Shown here in pieces: positions 35,601-44,100 of a stretch of 64,000 nt of DNA; within the stretch, counting starts at the first letter, position 1; every line of letters starts with the position of its first letter. The position numbers and the translations under genes are program-made. The DNA is taken from positions 1 through 64,000 of IMG/VR virus record IMGVR_UViG_3300028394_000059; one strand, 5' to 3'. The DNA comes from a virus. The notes below the pieces were generated by a model. That model was not told where the DNA came from. It saw nothing but the letters and a program-made list of their open reading frames with translations, and made no database searches.

Positions 35601-37469
35601 GTTGATAGAGGATGGGGAGATTATGATTCAATTTGGGAATATCCCGCAGAAGGTGAAAGTATAGAAATACTAGAGAAATCAATACCCCGAGAAATACTCG
35701 ATTTCGCAACATATGGTAATAAATCGGAGGAGGGTCAAAGCCTTTATGTTAAAGTCAATACCTCACCAATTGGTGCTACCGGGTCTATCACATTTACACA
35801 GACGGTAACCAATATATCGGAGATATATTCTCTTCAGATAGGGGGTACGGGTTCTTCCATATATGGATATGCCACTATATCCAGTGCTACCCCACATGGA
35901 TTGGTTGATGGTGACGAGGTAAATATATCCGGCACTGTATCTCAGCTTAATGGGAGATGGTTAGCTATACTCGATGGGGCAACAAATACATTTAGAATAC
36001 CAATAGCTCTAAGCTCATCATTTAATGGGATATTATTGGAGACATCACCTGTTAATAGATATGTTACGGATCCCTTGGTGTATACTAATCAGAAATTTGG
36101 TGGAGCGGGTAGCATAACTATTTACGCTGGTGGAAGATTAATAGGAAAATCAGAAACTGGTGATATCCTATATAATACTGCCAATGAAATAACATCCGCA
36201 ATAAACTCATTCAGAACATACCCTGATTATTTTGCTTCTTGTTTAAATCCTGCTGCTGATCCTGTTACTGTTACTATATCAGCACCAAATGAACTTGGAG
36301 CCGATCAGAATGGAGTGTTACTGGGATCAACATTAACGGGTTCGCTAGTAACGGTTTCTGCAGATAGCATATTGTCTAACGGTGTAAGTCCAGCTGATAC
36401 CTATGTTTACTGGTCGGAGAATGATCCAGATCAACCCAATGCAAATCTTAAGTATTGGGGAACTAAAAGATTAAACTGGGAGGTATTTAATAGTACCACA
36501 TGGGAAAATGGGTATGCACATAGTTGGTATGATTTTGAGTTTAATAATGATTGGCTGGGCGGATACGAGTTGCATACTCTTGTACCAGGAGATCATGTTA
36601 AGATCAGCACAGGAAACAGCACATATCCGTATCCTGTTGGTGTTACATTTACGAATGGTTTATCAGGTCTAACGATACAAGAAGCAGCAGACCAGCTTAA
36701 TAATTCGGATGAACCCCACATAACAAATTTCTATTATAGACCAATGCCAAGCGATGTTGGAGGTTTAAGTACCACAGCGGGAGCAGTAAATGTCACTTCT
36801 GGTAATCACCTTTTATTTAATGGTTTATTTCAACCACCACCATCATTAATTGGAGGTAGCCAGCTATTGATCCCTGGATTTGGTTATACTGGAGGTGTAC
36901 AAATAACAACGTCGACGACAACAACGACAACATCAACATCAACAACATCAACAACGACGACGACAACAATAGCACCAACAACAACAACAACATCGACGAC
37001 ATCGACGACAACAATATCACCAACAACAACAACAACAACAACGGCTGCCCCTATTTGTACATTAGCAGGAACTGCTACAATGGTATACCCAGCGACAACA
37101 ACGTCTACGACTACGACTACAACAATAAATCCTGCACTAAGTACAGTAACGATTTATTGGAGAAGAATATCGCTTGTTCTAGGCGGTGAGTACTTTGGCG
37201 TGGAGGTAGATGATGGAACTGGTAATATAATCGCTGTATTTAGTGATGATGCATTTGGTAGTACGACTCTTGTTATGCCAGTTGGTGGTATTATGGTTGC
37301 TTATATTGTTACGGGGCCAGGCTCAGTTGGCAGTTCTATAGTTATATACGACAATTATCCAACAAATAATAGTCAAGTAGCATATGCCTCTGGTAGTAGC
37401 CCTATAACAGACCCTATTACTTTAGTAGCTGGTAAAACATATTACATAGGAGCAGCTGTAGATGTGTAG
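32679..37469 (+). CDS. Large baseplate wedge protein (gp7 position) with Thr-rich C-terminal linkers
   Basis: 1596 residues; T4 gp7 has 1032. Position after gp25 and gp6 suggests the peripheral wedge protein gp7. The middle (about 320-560) has helical and beta parts including IGSYKGLINALKFFGYQDLRIKEYW and LKERLKRDYLPLNARIIDITGEG, which look like the conserved gp7-type core. Ig-like or beta-sandwich segments follow. Residues 1410-1455 are 46 residues of almost pure Thr and Ser with IAP and ISP breaks, then a short domain, a second Thr run (residues about 1473-1482), and a final beta domain of about 110 residues. The tail is probably a flexible, possibly glycosylated stalk. The gp7 assignment rests mainly on position and size. 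Confidence 0.75.
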   Translation: MANVRLNFFNKEGNPLNFDYIGPTGPTPLDSRFTYITSVSGSANAGDIHIDDPVSPSTQYSIELNINDLNGFDLTAWANEATDFILKGADVYLSGEVAGGQNFRWKIFSTSISSGSVYVAVDEDDYEGQRIISPGNQIYFTTAYDKRPGGHFKGNIYFEPVSSGLYENEQIFIVQEFDTPSGKQYGVPQIGATGATGSPKWRTRWANDNYGETDVSEIIFTYAIQDELPGGDGQPLIVSYPNLVIPVIKDPNSYYTNGYIYTTINSSEAIAINVATNAPDEAGNIYERKLIVEDITTGTPEKVLEVDYYAEIVGEDERFSVLLENLGRAFYKSDSVILRDHDPAEPNANFLEINEKRKELLVTGEDIFPYIGSYKGLINALKFFGYQDLRIKEYWLNLNYKSLKLESPLQQNQTFLNAIKSEQSKGYSQSYQVGDVLNNENSGKYKLTQTYGPDNKGNYVLSVTSEDSLVPSRTYKKTSLFGLYYDLNKPTDGIDEFGYPVVVDAFKFTQEEVLIKIFALKERLKRDYLPLNARIIDITGEGVYFSIYNTRSWTDVMERFDVESGFYFDFYPNPDMGFIEDLRNFSTRKLSTGIQTPSSYNNSYKTGVDFVGGTGSAISFSNTLPYGVTGYNPTITLTAGNAYEFDVIDSGGYGYDFIITTDPSLTQVDPLGISNNGATGGYSVSWYIEPEQTTPVYYYSSNNPLLLKGVINVLTPTISDLGNIVDPLDVQQNYNSAQNTSLLEAIKNFYDLKQNGDIIELGDDRFDPVAYIDPNTGQPYQLPIGMPVILELILDKWQWNELNIDWNALIIPTFKVGDRVQFKNPEAFYNGLFGTVDAVSYSTGTYSVMIDPPYGFSIPVGEAELYSSIQIYNLLTWDVIDFSNMMEIEWILNKSATQNGTPYHFEFRGPITDFYKLAHFLPYTGNYQVICNIYDAFNAKTTIIKNGVITVQPKTVDIDSWTRFREVENYLWDNVDRGWGDYDSIWEYPAEGESIEILEKSIPREILDFATYGNKSEEGQSLYVKVNTSPIGATGSITFTQTVTNISEIYSLQIGGTGSSIYGYATISSATPHGLVDGDEVNISGTVSQLNGRWLAILDGATNTFRIPIALSSSFNGILLETSPVNRYVTDPLVYTNQKFGGAGSITIYAGGRLIGKSETGDILYNTANEITSAINSFRTYPDYFASCLNPAADPVTVTISAPNELGADQNGVLLGSTLTGSLVTVSADSILSNGVSPADTYVYWSENDPDQPNANLKYWGTKRLNWEVFNSTTWENGYAHSWYDFEFNNDWLGGYELHTLVPGDHVKISTGNSTYPYPVGVTFTNGLSGLTIQEAADQLNNSDEPHITNFYYRPMPSDVGGLSTTAGAVNVTSGNHLLFNGLFQPPPSLIGGSQLLIPGFGYTGGVQITTSTTTTTTSTSTTSTTTTTTIAPTTTTTSTTSTTTISPTTTTTTTAAPICTLAGTATMVYPATTTSTTTTTTINPALSTVTIYWRRISLVLGGEYFGVEVDDGTGNIIAVFSDDAFGSTTLVMPVGGIMVAYIVTGPGSVGSSIVIYDNYPTNNSQVAYASGSSPITDPITLVAGKTYYIGAAVDV
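36906..37043 (+). repeat. ACN triplet repeat tract coding for Thr/Ser
   Basis: 46 codons, nearly all ACA, ACG or TCN, with short IAP and ISP breaks. The DNA is a degenerate triplet microsatellite in which length change keeps the frame. On the reverse strand it reads as Leu-rich or Val-rich ORFs that are not genes. Confidence 0.93.
37095..37124 (+). repeat. Second ACN triplet tract
   Basis: Ten codons for TTTSTTTTTT inside the C-terminal part of the gp7-position gene. They separate two small domains. Confidence 0.85.
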
Positions 37470-37515
37470 GACCTTAAGAACCTTAAGATTTAAAATGCAA
37501 TTTAATTAATAAAAA

Positions 37516-38172
37516 ATGGAAACAGCACTAATAACATTAACAACAGCGGGAGCGGACACGGGTTCTTTTAGTTTATCCTCGAATACAACCGGATTTGCAA
37601 CCACCTTTGAAAGTGGAATATCTAGAGCATCACTGCTAGCTGGATACACATCCAATTTGGTTCCTCCCGGAACAACAACAATCAGGGTTAAATCAAATTC
37701 GGTTGGTTGCAGTAATTTCGTGGATATAGTTGTTGGTGGAATAACGACCACATCCACAACAACAACAACAACATTACCACCATCCAATTCATTTCTTACT
37801 AATTATTCCATAAACGACATTACCATCAGTTTTCAATTATATGCTAAGGCTGGTAGCTCCTCTTATACCCTCTTTTATGCAACACCAGCAGCAGTAACTA
37901 TCTCGAAGGGAGGAACCTATGGATTTAGTACGTCATATCCCGCAGGTTTAGGAAGCGGGACACGTTCTTTTAAGCTTGTGATATCTGCGGGAAGCACAGG
38001 AATAGTAGCGAATGTATCAGCGTTCTATCTTAATTCAGATTTGGCCTCAACATCAGTGGTGAAATTTTCTGGTAACACTCCGGCGGCTGGGGCTTTTCAA
38101 GCTGTTAGTGTTGTAGAGGCAGGGGATAGCGTATCATTCATAGATGCATATATCACAACTACATTTGTATAA
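37516..38172 (+). CDS. Two-domain virion protein joined by a Thr-rich linker
   Basis: 218 residues. The N-terminal domain (about 1-75) is beta-rich with GADTGSFSLSS, ASLLAGYTSNLVPPGT and a Cys near 62. A 10-residue Thr/Ser linker (77-86) joins it to a second beta domain of about 130 residues. The domain, Thr linker, domain design is the same as at the C-terminus of the preceding protein. It lies 46 nt after that gene and just before the glycosyltransferase. Inference: a surface decoration or adhesin subunit. It could also be a broken-off extension of the large protein, but both stop and start codons look normal. Confidence 0.72.
   Translation: METALITLTTAGADTGSFSLSSNTTGFATTFESGISRASLLAGYTSNLVPPGTTTIRVKSNSVGCSNFVDIVVGGITTTSTTTTTTLPPSNSFLTNYSINDITISFQLYAKAGSSSYTLFYATPAAVTISKGGTYGFSTSYPAGLGSGTRSFKLVISAGSTGIVANVSAFYLNSDLASTSVVKFSGNTPAAGAFQAVSVVEAGDSVSFIDAYITTTFV
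37744..37773 (+). repeat. Third ACN triplet tract
   Basis: Ten Thr/Ser codons (mostly ACA) forming the linker of the 218-residue protein. Confidence 0.85.
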
Positions 38173-38233
38173 TTTTCATAAAGTGGAACAGAACGTATTA
38201 ATTTCCATATAATAATCATAAATAAAATTAGAT

Positions 38234-39199
38234 ATGATTAATAAAAAGATGACATTTATATGTGCTCAGCCGGATGTTCCATATTTTCACTGGCAGGTTG
38301 AGGTGTTCATTCATAGTGCAATGAAATCTGGGATTAATCCAAACTGGATAGAAATCCTATTTGCGTATGACGAAACACCATCTGACGAGGGCTTAAAATT
38401 AGCTCAGAAATATCCATTTATTAGATTTTTCTTTTACCAGAAAACTGTGAGCGAAAATTATGGATATATTCCTATATTAAGACCGGACGTTCTGGAACAA
38501 CACTTCTTTAAATATCCAGAATTGTCTAACGAGATAATATTCTATCATGACTCCGATATAATATTTAGAGAGCTACCCGATTTTAATTTGCTAAATGATG
38601 ATGATTTTTGGTATCTCAGCGATACTATTTCTTATATTGGATCCGATTACATAAAAAGTAAATCTGATAAGTTACTCACCGACATGTGTAATATAGCTGG
38701 TGTTTCTAGAGAACTTGTTGAGGAAAATAATGCAAACTCTGGTGGTGCCCAATATCTTATGAAAGGCATAGATCATCTTTTCTGGAGAGATGTTAAATTC
38801 GTTTCTCTGGATCTTTATAAATATATGCTTGATGCAGAGATGGCAGAGAGACCAACATTAACAGGGGAGGAGCTAAATACATATAATCCCATTCAAAAAT
38901 GGTGTGCTGATATGTGGGCAGTGTTATGGTGTGGACTAAAGACTGGGCATCAGGTCAGGTTATCGCCTGAACTTGGATTCAGCTGGGGATCTTCATGGGG
39001 ATGTCATGAATGGAATCTTCATAAAATAATGCATAATGCTGGAGTAACCGACAACATGGGTGGAAGATGTTTCTATAAGGGAGATTATATAAACCAACTC
39101 CCTTGGGATGTGGATTTTTCTGGGATTGATCCGCAAAGTAACACATACAACTACGTACAGGCAATTCTTTATGCCAAGGTGATGCGAACACAACTATAA
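38234..39199 (+). CDS. Putative glycosyltransferase, GT-A fold
   Basis: 321 residues. The N-terminal strand-helix pattern (KMTFICAQPD, then WQVEVFIHSAM, IEILFAYDE) and the HDSDIIF motif with D106-x-D108 match GT-A glycosyltransferases, in which the DxD binds the metal and the nucleotide sugar. Later segments (GGAQYLMKGIDHLFW and QKWCADMWAVLWCGL) fit acceptor-site loops; a similar layout occurs in eukaryotic peptidyl-serine or arabinose transferases, so a protein substrate is plausible. It directly follows two proteins with Thr/Ser-rich linkers, which are natural O-glycosylation targets. No signal peptide or membrane segment is seen. The sugar and acceptor are unknown. Confidence 0.72.
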   Translation: MINKKMTFICAQPDVPYFHWQVEVFIHSAMKSGINPNWIEILFAYDETPSDEGLKLAQKYPFIRFFFYQKTVSENYGYIPILRPDVLEQHFFKYPELSNEIIFYHDSDIIFRELPDFNLLNDDDFWYLSDTISYIGSDYIKSKSDKLLTDMCNIAGVSRELVEENNANSGGAQYLMKGIDHLFWRDVKFVSLDLYKYMLDAEMAERPTLTGEELNTYNPIQKWCADMWAVLWCGLKTGHQVRLSPELGFSWGSSWGCHEWNLHKIMHNAGVTDNMGGRCFYKGDYINQLPWDVDFSGIDPQSNTYNYVQAILYAKVMRTQL

Positions 39200-39220
39200 T
39201 TTTAAGACCTTCTGATCTGT

Positions 39221-39229
39221 GATATATAA
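39221..39229 (+). promoter_or_regulatory. GATATATA motif, candidate late promoter
   Basis: GATATATAA lies 22 nt before the ATG at 39252, after the glycosyltransferase gene. Confidence 0.5.
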
Positions 39230-39251
39230 GGAAGCAATCAATCATTAAAAA

Positions 39252-41105
39252 ATGGCAGATATTCAGATAGGTGTAAATCAAGGAGACACAGTTTATTATT
39301 TTGATCAAAGTATAGGAAACATAGTCTCCAGGGATTGGCTTTTTATTGGTGGAACACCAACAGGTGGGACATCCTACGGACCTGCAATAAAGTACAATAG
39401 TACGAATGCATTGGGATATAATACCTCACTACTTGTTACCGATGCAGCGGGTGTTACTGGTGCAGCCAATAAAACCAATATAATTGTGGTTTATCCTGAG
39501 GTTATGACAGCACAAATTACTGCTACACCAAATTCTACCTCGATGGATGTCAACGTTATTTATCAGAGTATTGGGTTAACTGGTAGTGGATATGCTTCAT
39601 ATAATTGGTCAATACCTGGATTAGGAGCAACATCGGGTTCTTCACTGGACTCCGTTACTGGTCCCTACCCCGATTGGTATACTCTGACAGGATTATACAC
39701 TGGACTTCCTGGCTCAACATATATAGGAACTGCAACATTATCGGTAACAAGCAACGTTGGTAATAACGCTAATACAGCAACCAATGTTACATTTTATAAA
39801 TATGGACCCTACGAGGATATAAATTATAATGACAATCCATATTATCCTATAACCGGTCCTTATTACACCTGTAGTGTTTTGAGTGCCAACTCGACAGCCA
39901 TAGGTTTAGGTGGTAGTAATGTTGTTCTTAAGATAGATCAGAATGGCAGCCATTCTGGACAGATGTGGGATAACTTATATTTTCATTCAACAAATGAGTA
40001 TTGCAACTATTACCCAAACAATGATGATATACTCCAAAGCCAATACGCAGGGCAAACATTTGGGATTATTTCAACCAAGATTATATTTTCGGGAGCTTCA
40101 TTAACACTTGCTGGTGCTTCATATACACCTGATTCAAAAATAGATCTTGGAAATTATATTACCACTGGATTTATAAACACAAACCTGAACGATACATTTT
40201 ATATAACGGATTATCCGCAGGGAGGACTATTGACTGGCGCTAAAACGGGAAATAGAGAATGGTCTAATGGTGCTATAAATGAATATATGTCAAATAAATA
40301 TTATTTAACAACTTCCTCAAAATACATAGAGAACGGTGGATTTACATCAGGAAAAATTCCGAGAGTAAATCTAGCCTCCGTGGAGGCATCAGTTAATCTT
40401 GATGCGGGCTCATATAAGTTTGATGGTGGATATGGAGCGGGAGGAACAGCACACGGACCATGTGTACCTAGCTCTAAATTTTTTGATGATAAATTTGGTG
40501 TTAGTGATATAACCGTGGATGTAACAATACAAATTGCAACTGAAAATGCGGTAGCGTACAGCTTTAATGTTACGCTCTCCGATTCTGATAGTGCTGGTAA
40601 TACGCCGGATGTTTGGCTTATTACCGCACAGGATACCGCTTATGGAACTGGTACAGGATTGGTTTCTATATTTAACACGGCTTTAGGATTAATAGGTAGT
40701 ACTAATAAATTATCCGATTTTATTGGATTTGAACAGTCCCCGTATTTTGCTGCCTACGAAAACGGTGGTGCTTCAAATAATGCAGCAAAACAATATGACG
40801 CTGCAAATTTTCCGGGCATCAGGTTTTATGTTAAAGACCCTGCAGTTGAAAATACAGGAACAGTTTTAGATTCAGAGAATATAGCATCTGTTAGTATTAG
40901 TTGGGGACCCGGCTGGGCGGCTGGTGTTGAGGGACAAGGTTACTTTACTAGTGACAGAAAATTAACATCAGTATTAGGATCTTTTAAGAGTGATATTGCT
41001 TCCTGGATTTCCTGGCTCGGATTCAAGTCAAATTGTGGACTTCCTTCTTCTTTTGTAACGAAGGCTAATTATTTAAGAGGGTGGAGAATAGGCGGATCCG
41101 TATAA
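39252..41105 (+). CDS. Tail/fibre structural protein with PKD/Ig-like N-terminus
   Basis: 617 residues, rich in Gly, Ser, Thr, Asn and Tyr with very few charged residues, as in phage adhesins. Residues about 1-80 and 85-185 look like PKD or Ig-type beta sandwiches (YNTSLLVTDAAGVTGAANKT; GTATLSVTSNVGN). The rest is beta-rich with GGYGAGGTAHGPCVPSS and a WISWLGF end. It lacks collagen-like repeats. It has its own candidate promoter and is followed 29 nt later by the propeller protein. Function as receptor-binding or baseplate-attached protein is inferred from composition and position. Confidence 0.7.
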   Translation: MADIQIGVNQGDTVYYFDQSIGNIVSRDWLFIGGTPTGGTSYGPAIKYNSTNALGYNTSLLVTDAAGVTGAANKTNIIVVYPEVMTAQITATPNSTSMDVNVIYQSIGLTGSGYASYNWSIPGLGATSGSSLDSVTGPYPDWYTLTGLYTGLPGSTYIGTATLSVTSNVGNNANTATNVTFYKYGPYEDINYNDNPYYPITGPYYTCSVLSANSTAIGLGGSNVVLKIDQNGSHSGQMWDNLYFHSTNEYCNYYPNNDDILQSQYAGQTFGIISTKIIFSGASLTLAGASYTPDSKIDLGNYITTGFINTNLNDTFYITDYPQGGLLTGAKTGNREWSNGAINEYMSNKYYLTTSSKYIENGGFTSGKIPRVNLASVEASVNLDAGSYKFDGGYGAGGTAHGPCVPSSKFFDDKFGVSDITVDVTIQIATENAVAYSFNVTLSDSDSAGNTPDVWLITAQDTAYGTGTGLVSIFNTALGLIGSTNKLSDFIGFEQSPYFAAYENGGASNNAAKQYDAANFPGIRFYVKDPAVENTGTVLDSENIASVSISWGPGWAAGVEGQGYFTSDRKLTSVLGSFKSDIASWISWLGFKSNCGLPSSFVTKANYLRGWRIGGSV

Positions 41106-41134
41106 TAAAAACAAAAAGTAAACTAAAGATATAG

Positions 41135-44100
41135 ATGGCAAGCTACTATTTAATAATGAATCAGATTGACGTGGACTCGGAATTCTATGTTTGGGGATCT
41201 GGTCAGGATTTAAGAAGATTCGATGGAAATACATGGGAATACTATAATTATACAAATTCTGCAGTTCCTAGTGGTGCACCTTATTTCTTAGATACAAGAT
41301 CAATATCAATAGATCCTGCTGATAGAGTATGGGTTGGATGTGCGGAAGGACCAACATCGGGACTTAATGAAAATGCGGTTTTCTATATTGATAGCAATGA
41401 TGTTAGTATAGGTGATAGTTGGACATTTTCTGATCTTGGTAGTTTTACTGAACCACAGGAAATCTCACATATTTATGCTTGTCCATACGGGGATGACATT
41501 CTTGCTTTTGCTACACCACTTAATGGTATAGGTGGAACAGGAACTACCGGATACACTCAAATAAATGGCGTTACTGGCGGTAGACTTTTCCATTATCTAA
41601 TTGAAAATGAGGAGTGGAAAGAAACTGTTCCTGAGTACATCTGGCCCCATATATATGATACGATAGCTAAAGGGTATGATGGTAAGAATTACTTCTATTA
41701 TGTTGCAACATCGGAGGGTCTTTTTACAATACCGCAGGGTACATTGGAGAAGGAGACTCTTTTGGGTGGATTTGAGATAATAAAACAAGCTCAGGTTTAT
41801 AACACAAAGACCAGTGGGATAATATCAGATAACGTTTATTCTATTGACCTTGACGAGGATGGAAATCTATGGATAGGAACGGACGTTGGTCTATCATTCT
41901 TTGATGGAACCGAATTCTACAATTACCCCATAGCTACAGGTCCCGTTACCAAAGTTAAATCCAGACCGAACGGGCACGTATTTTATTCTTCCGGGGATGG
42001 TGAGCTAAATAGCGGTACGGGTCTTTGGCATTTCAACGGAGTGAATTACACACAATACACATCAGCAACTGGTGGTATCGCCAATGATAATGTTCTGGAT
42101 ATAAAACTAGTTGAATACAACATAACACAGAACAGCTCGGTTGTTTATGAGGATGGACTCTGGGTTCTTTGTTACAATTATCTTTCTGATTTTGACTATG
42201 ACATTCCTCATGTTTATGGATCATCCAAATATGAGGGTGCAACGGGATGGAACTTTACATACTACACACCAGATCAACCAGAAATAAATCCAGCTATTCC
42301 CAAGATCAATAAATACACATGGTCTTACCCGGAATGGAGAACATACCAGGATGGGTTTCTAAAGTATAAATTTCCAGGACTAGATCCAAGAAACCTATTT
42401 CTAACTACGGAACTTAGTGATATTGCTGATGGTAAGGCTGGTAAACAACCATATTGGGATAATTGGCCAATTCCATCATATGAGGAGGAAGTTTTAGTGG
42501 AATCGATAGCTGATTATGATTGGGCTGATAATATAGTGATAGGAGCAATCGACTCTTATGGGGGTACTGGAAATATTGCCATAACCTCATCAGCAAGTAT
42601 AAAAACACAATTTGGTACCAAGTACTATGTTGGTGGGTACATATCAGGAAATACAAATGCAAACTTTGGTTACTATAACAACAATGATGTAGCTTCAATA
42701 TCAAATCAAAATCCAACATTAGGTGGCAGATCGGGCGTTGGCGGTTCTAACACTTCCACTGGTGCTCAATCAATGGGATTTATAACTTGCTATAACGAAA
42801 AAGGGATAGTTGATTCAATTCTCCCTTTCAGAGGTTATTTCACAACAATTGAAGATCTGGCACCTTCCCCGGACGGATCCTCAATTATTGCTACTGGACA
42901 ATTTAAAAGATTTATAGAAAATGGTGATTATGTATGGGATTCAATCGAATTGCTAAATGATACTTTTGAGGGAGGTCCTACAGGAGCACCTATAGGGGTA
43001 ACCAATCCTTATATAACTGGATTAACATCCGGATCATATTCGTGGATATATGATCCAACATCACCGGTAACTACATTTAGTGATGACTGGTTATTTGATA
43101 ATACAGTGAATACACCATCTTCCGGTAATTTTGACACGCAGACATTAAATTCTTCTGGACTATATGAGGATGTAACATACATATCATTAAATTACACTTC
43201 CGATTCCTCTGCTAATCTCACTACGGAACTTGATGCGCTTGTAACCGGAAATACACTGAGCCTATATTCATACTCTCCCGCTTTGGCTTATTATAGAATT
43301 GATCGGATATCAGCATTCTCGGGTGGGCTAAAATTCAACGTTACATACATGTCAGGAGCTACTGGGGCCATTGGAAATTTGAGCGTCGGTACTGCATTCG
43401 CTATTAGCGGATATGATTATACGCCGGATACCTATCCGATGGTAAGGAATCTGCAATATATGACGGATACCCTAAATCAATGGGAAGCCGGTATAAAAAA
43501 AGATGTCCAATCCATAGGCCTATTTGTTACTAAAATAAATGGTGATCTTGGTGGTGTATCTTCATTGGCACCGTTAATAAATTATGCTGACTACAATTCC
43601 GCGGCACGTAAGTATTTTAGAACCACCGGATTTAGACATTTCCCAAGAGCATCAGTTATGCGTCATTCAGATGGTGATGATGATAAACAAATAAAACTGG
43701 ATGTTACTAGGTATTCTATAAATCTAGGTATAAAAAATGATGAGAACTGGAATAGTATGGGCGGAAATCCGCTTGGAGGATTTGCAACTCTGAAAAATCT
43801 GTGGAATAGAACAAATGATGGATTTTTTACGACCGATTATATTGCACAGAGCAATAGAAATACACTCTATGCATTTAACCAGGATACTGTATTCTCGTAT
43901 GTTAGATTATCGGTTGATGATTTTTCTCTATTATCTACCATAACATCGGAGAGTCTTAACTTCACACCAGTCGGAGCTTTCAAAATTGCTAGCGGTCAAA
44001 TAGGATCTGTAAAATCTCTAAGAGGAGATAATACAACTTTAGTGACTGGATATGTTGATAGATCATTTACTATGGGGGGAATCGAGATATCAGCGACAGG

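Noticed and set aside
36817-37041. Leu/Ser/Met-rich open frame on the reverse strand
   Set aside because: It is the antisense reading of the ACN triplet tract.
37469-37516. Possible programmed frameshift joining the gp7-position protein to the 218-residue protein
   Set aside because: There is a 46-nt gap with a normal stop codon and a normal ATG. The short direct repeat CCTTAAGA there is not a slippery site.
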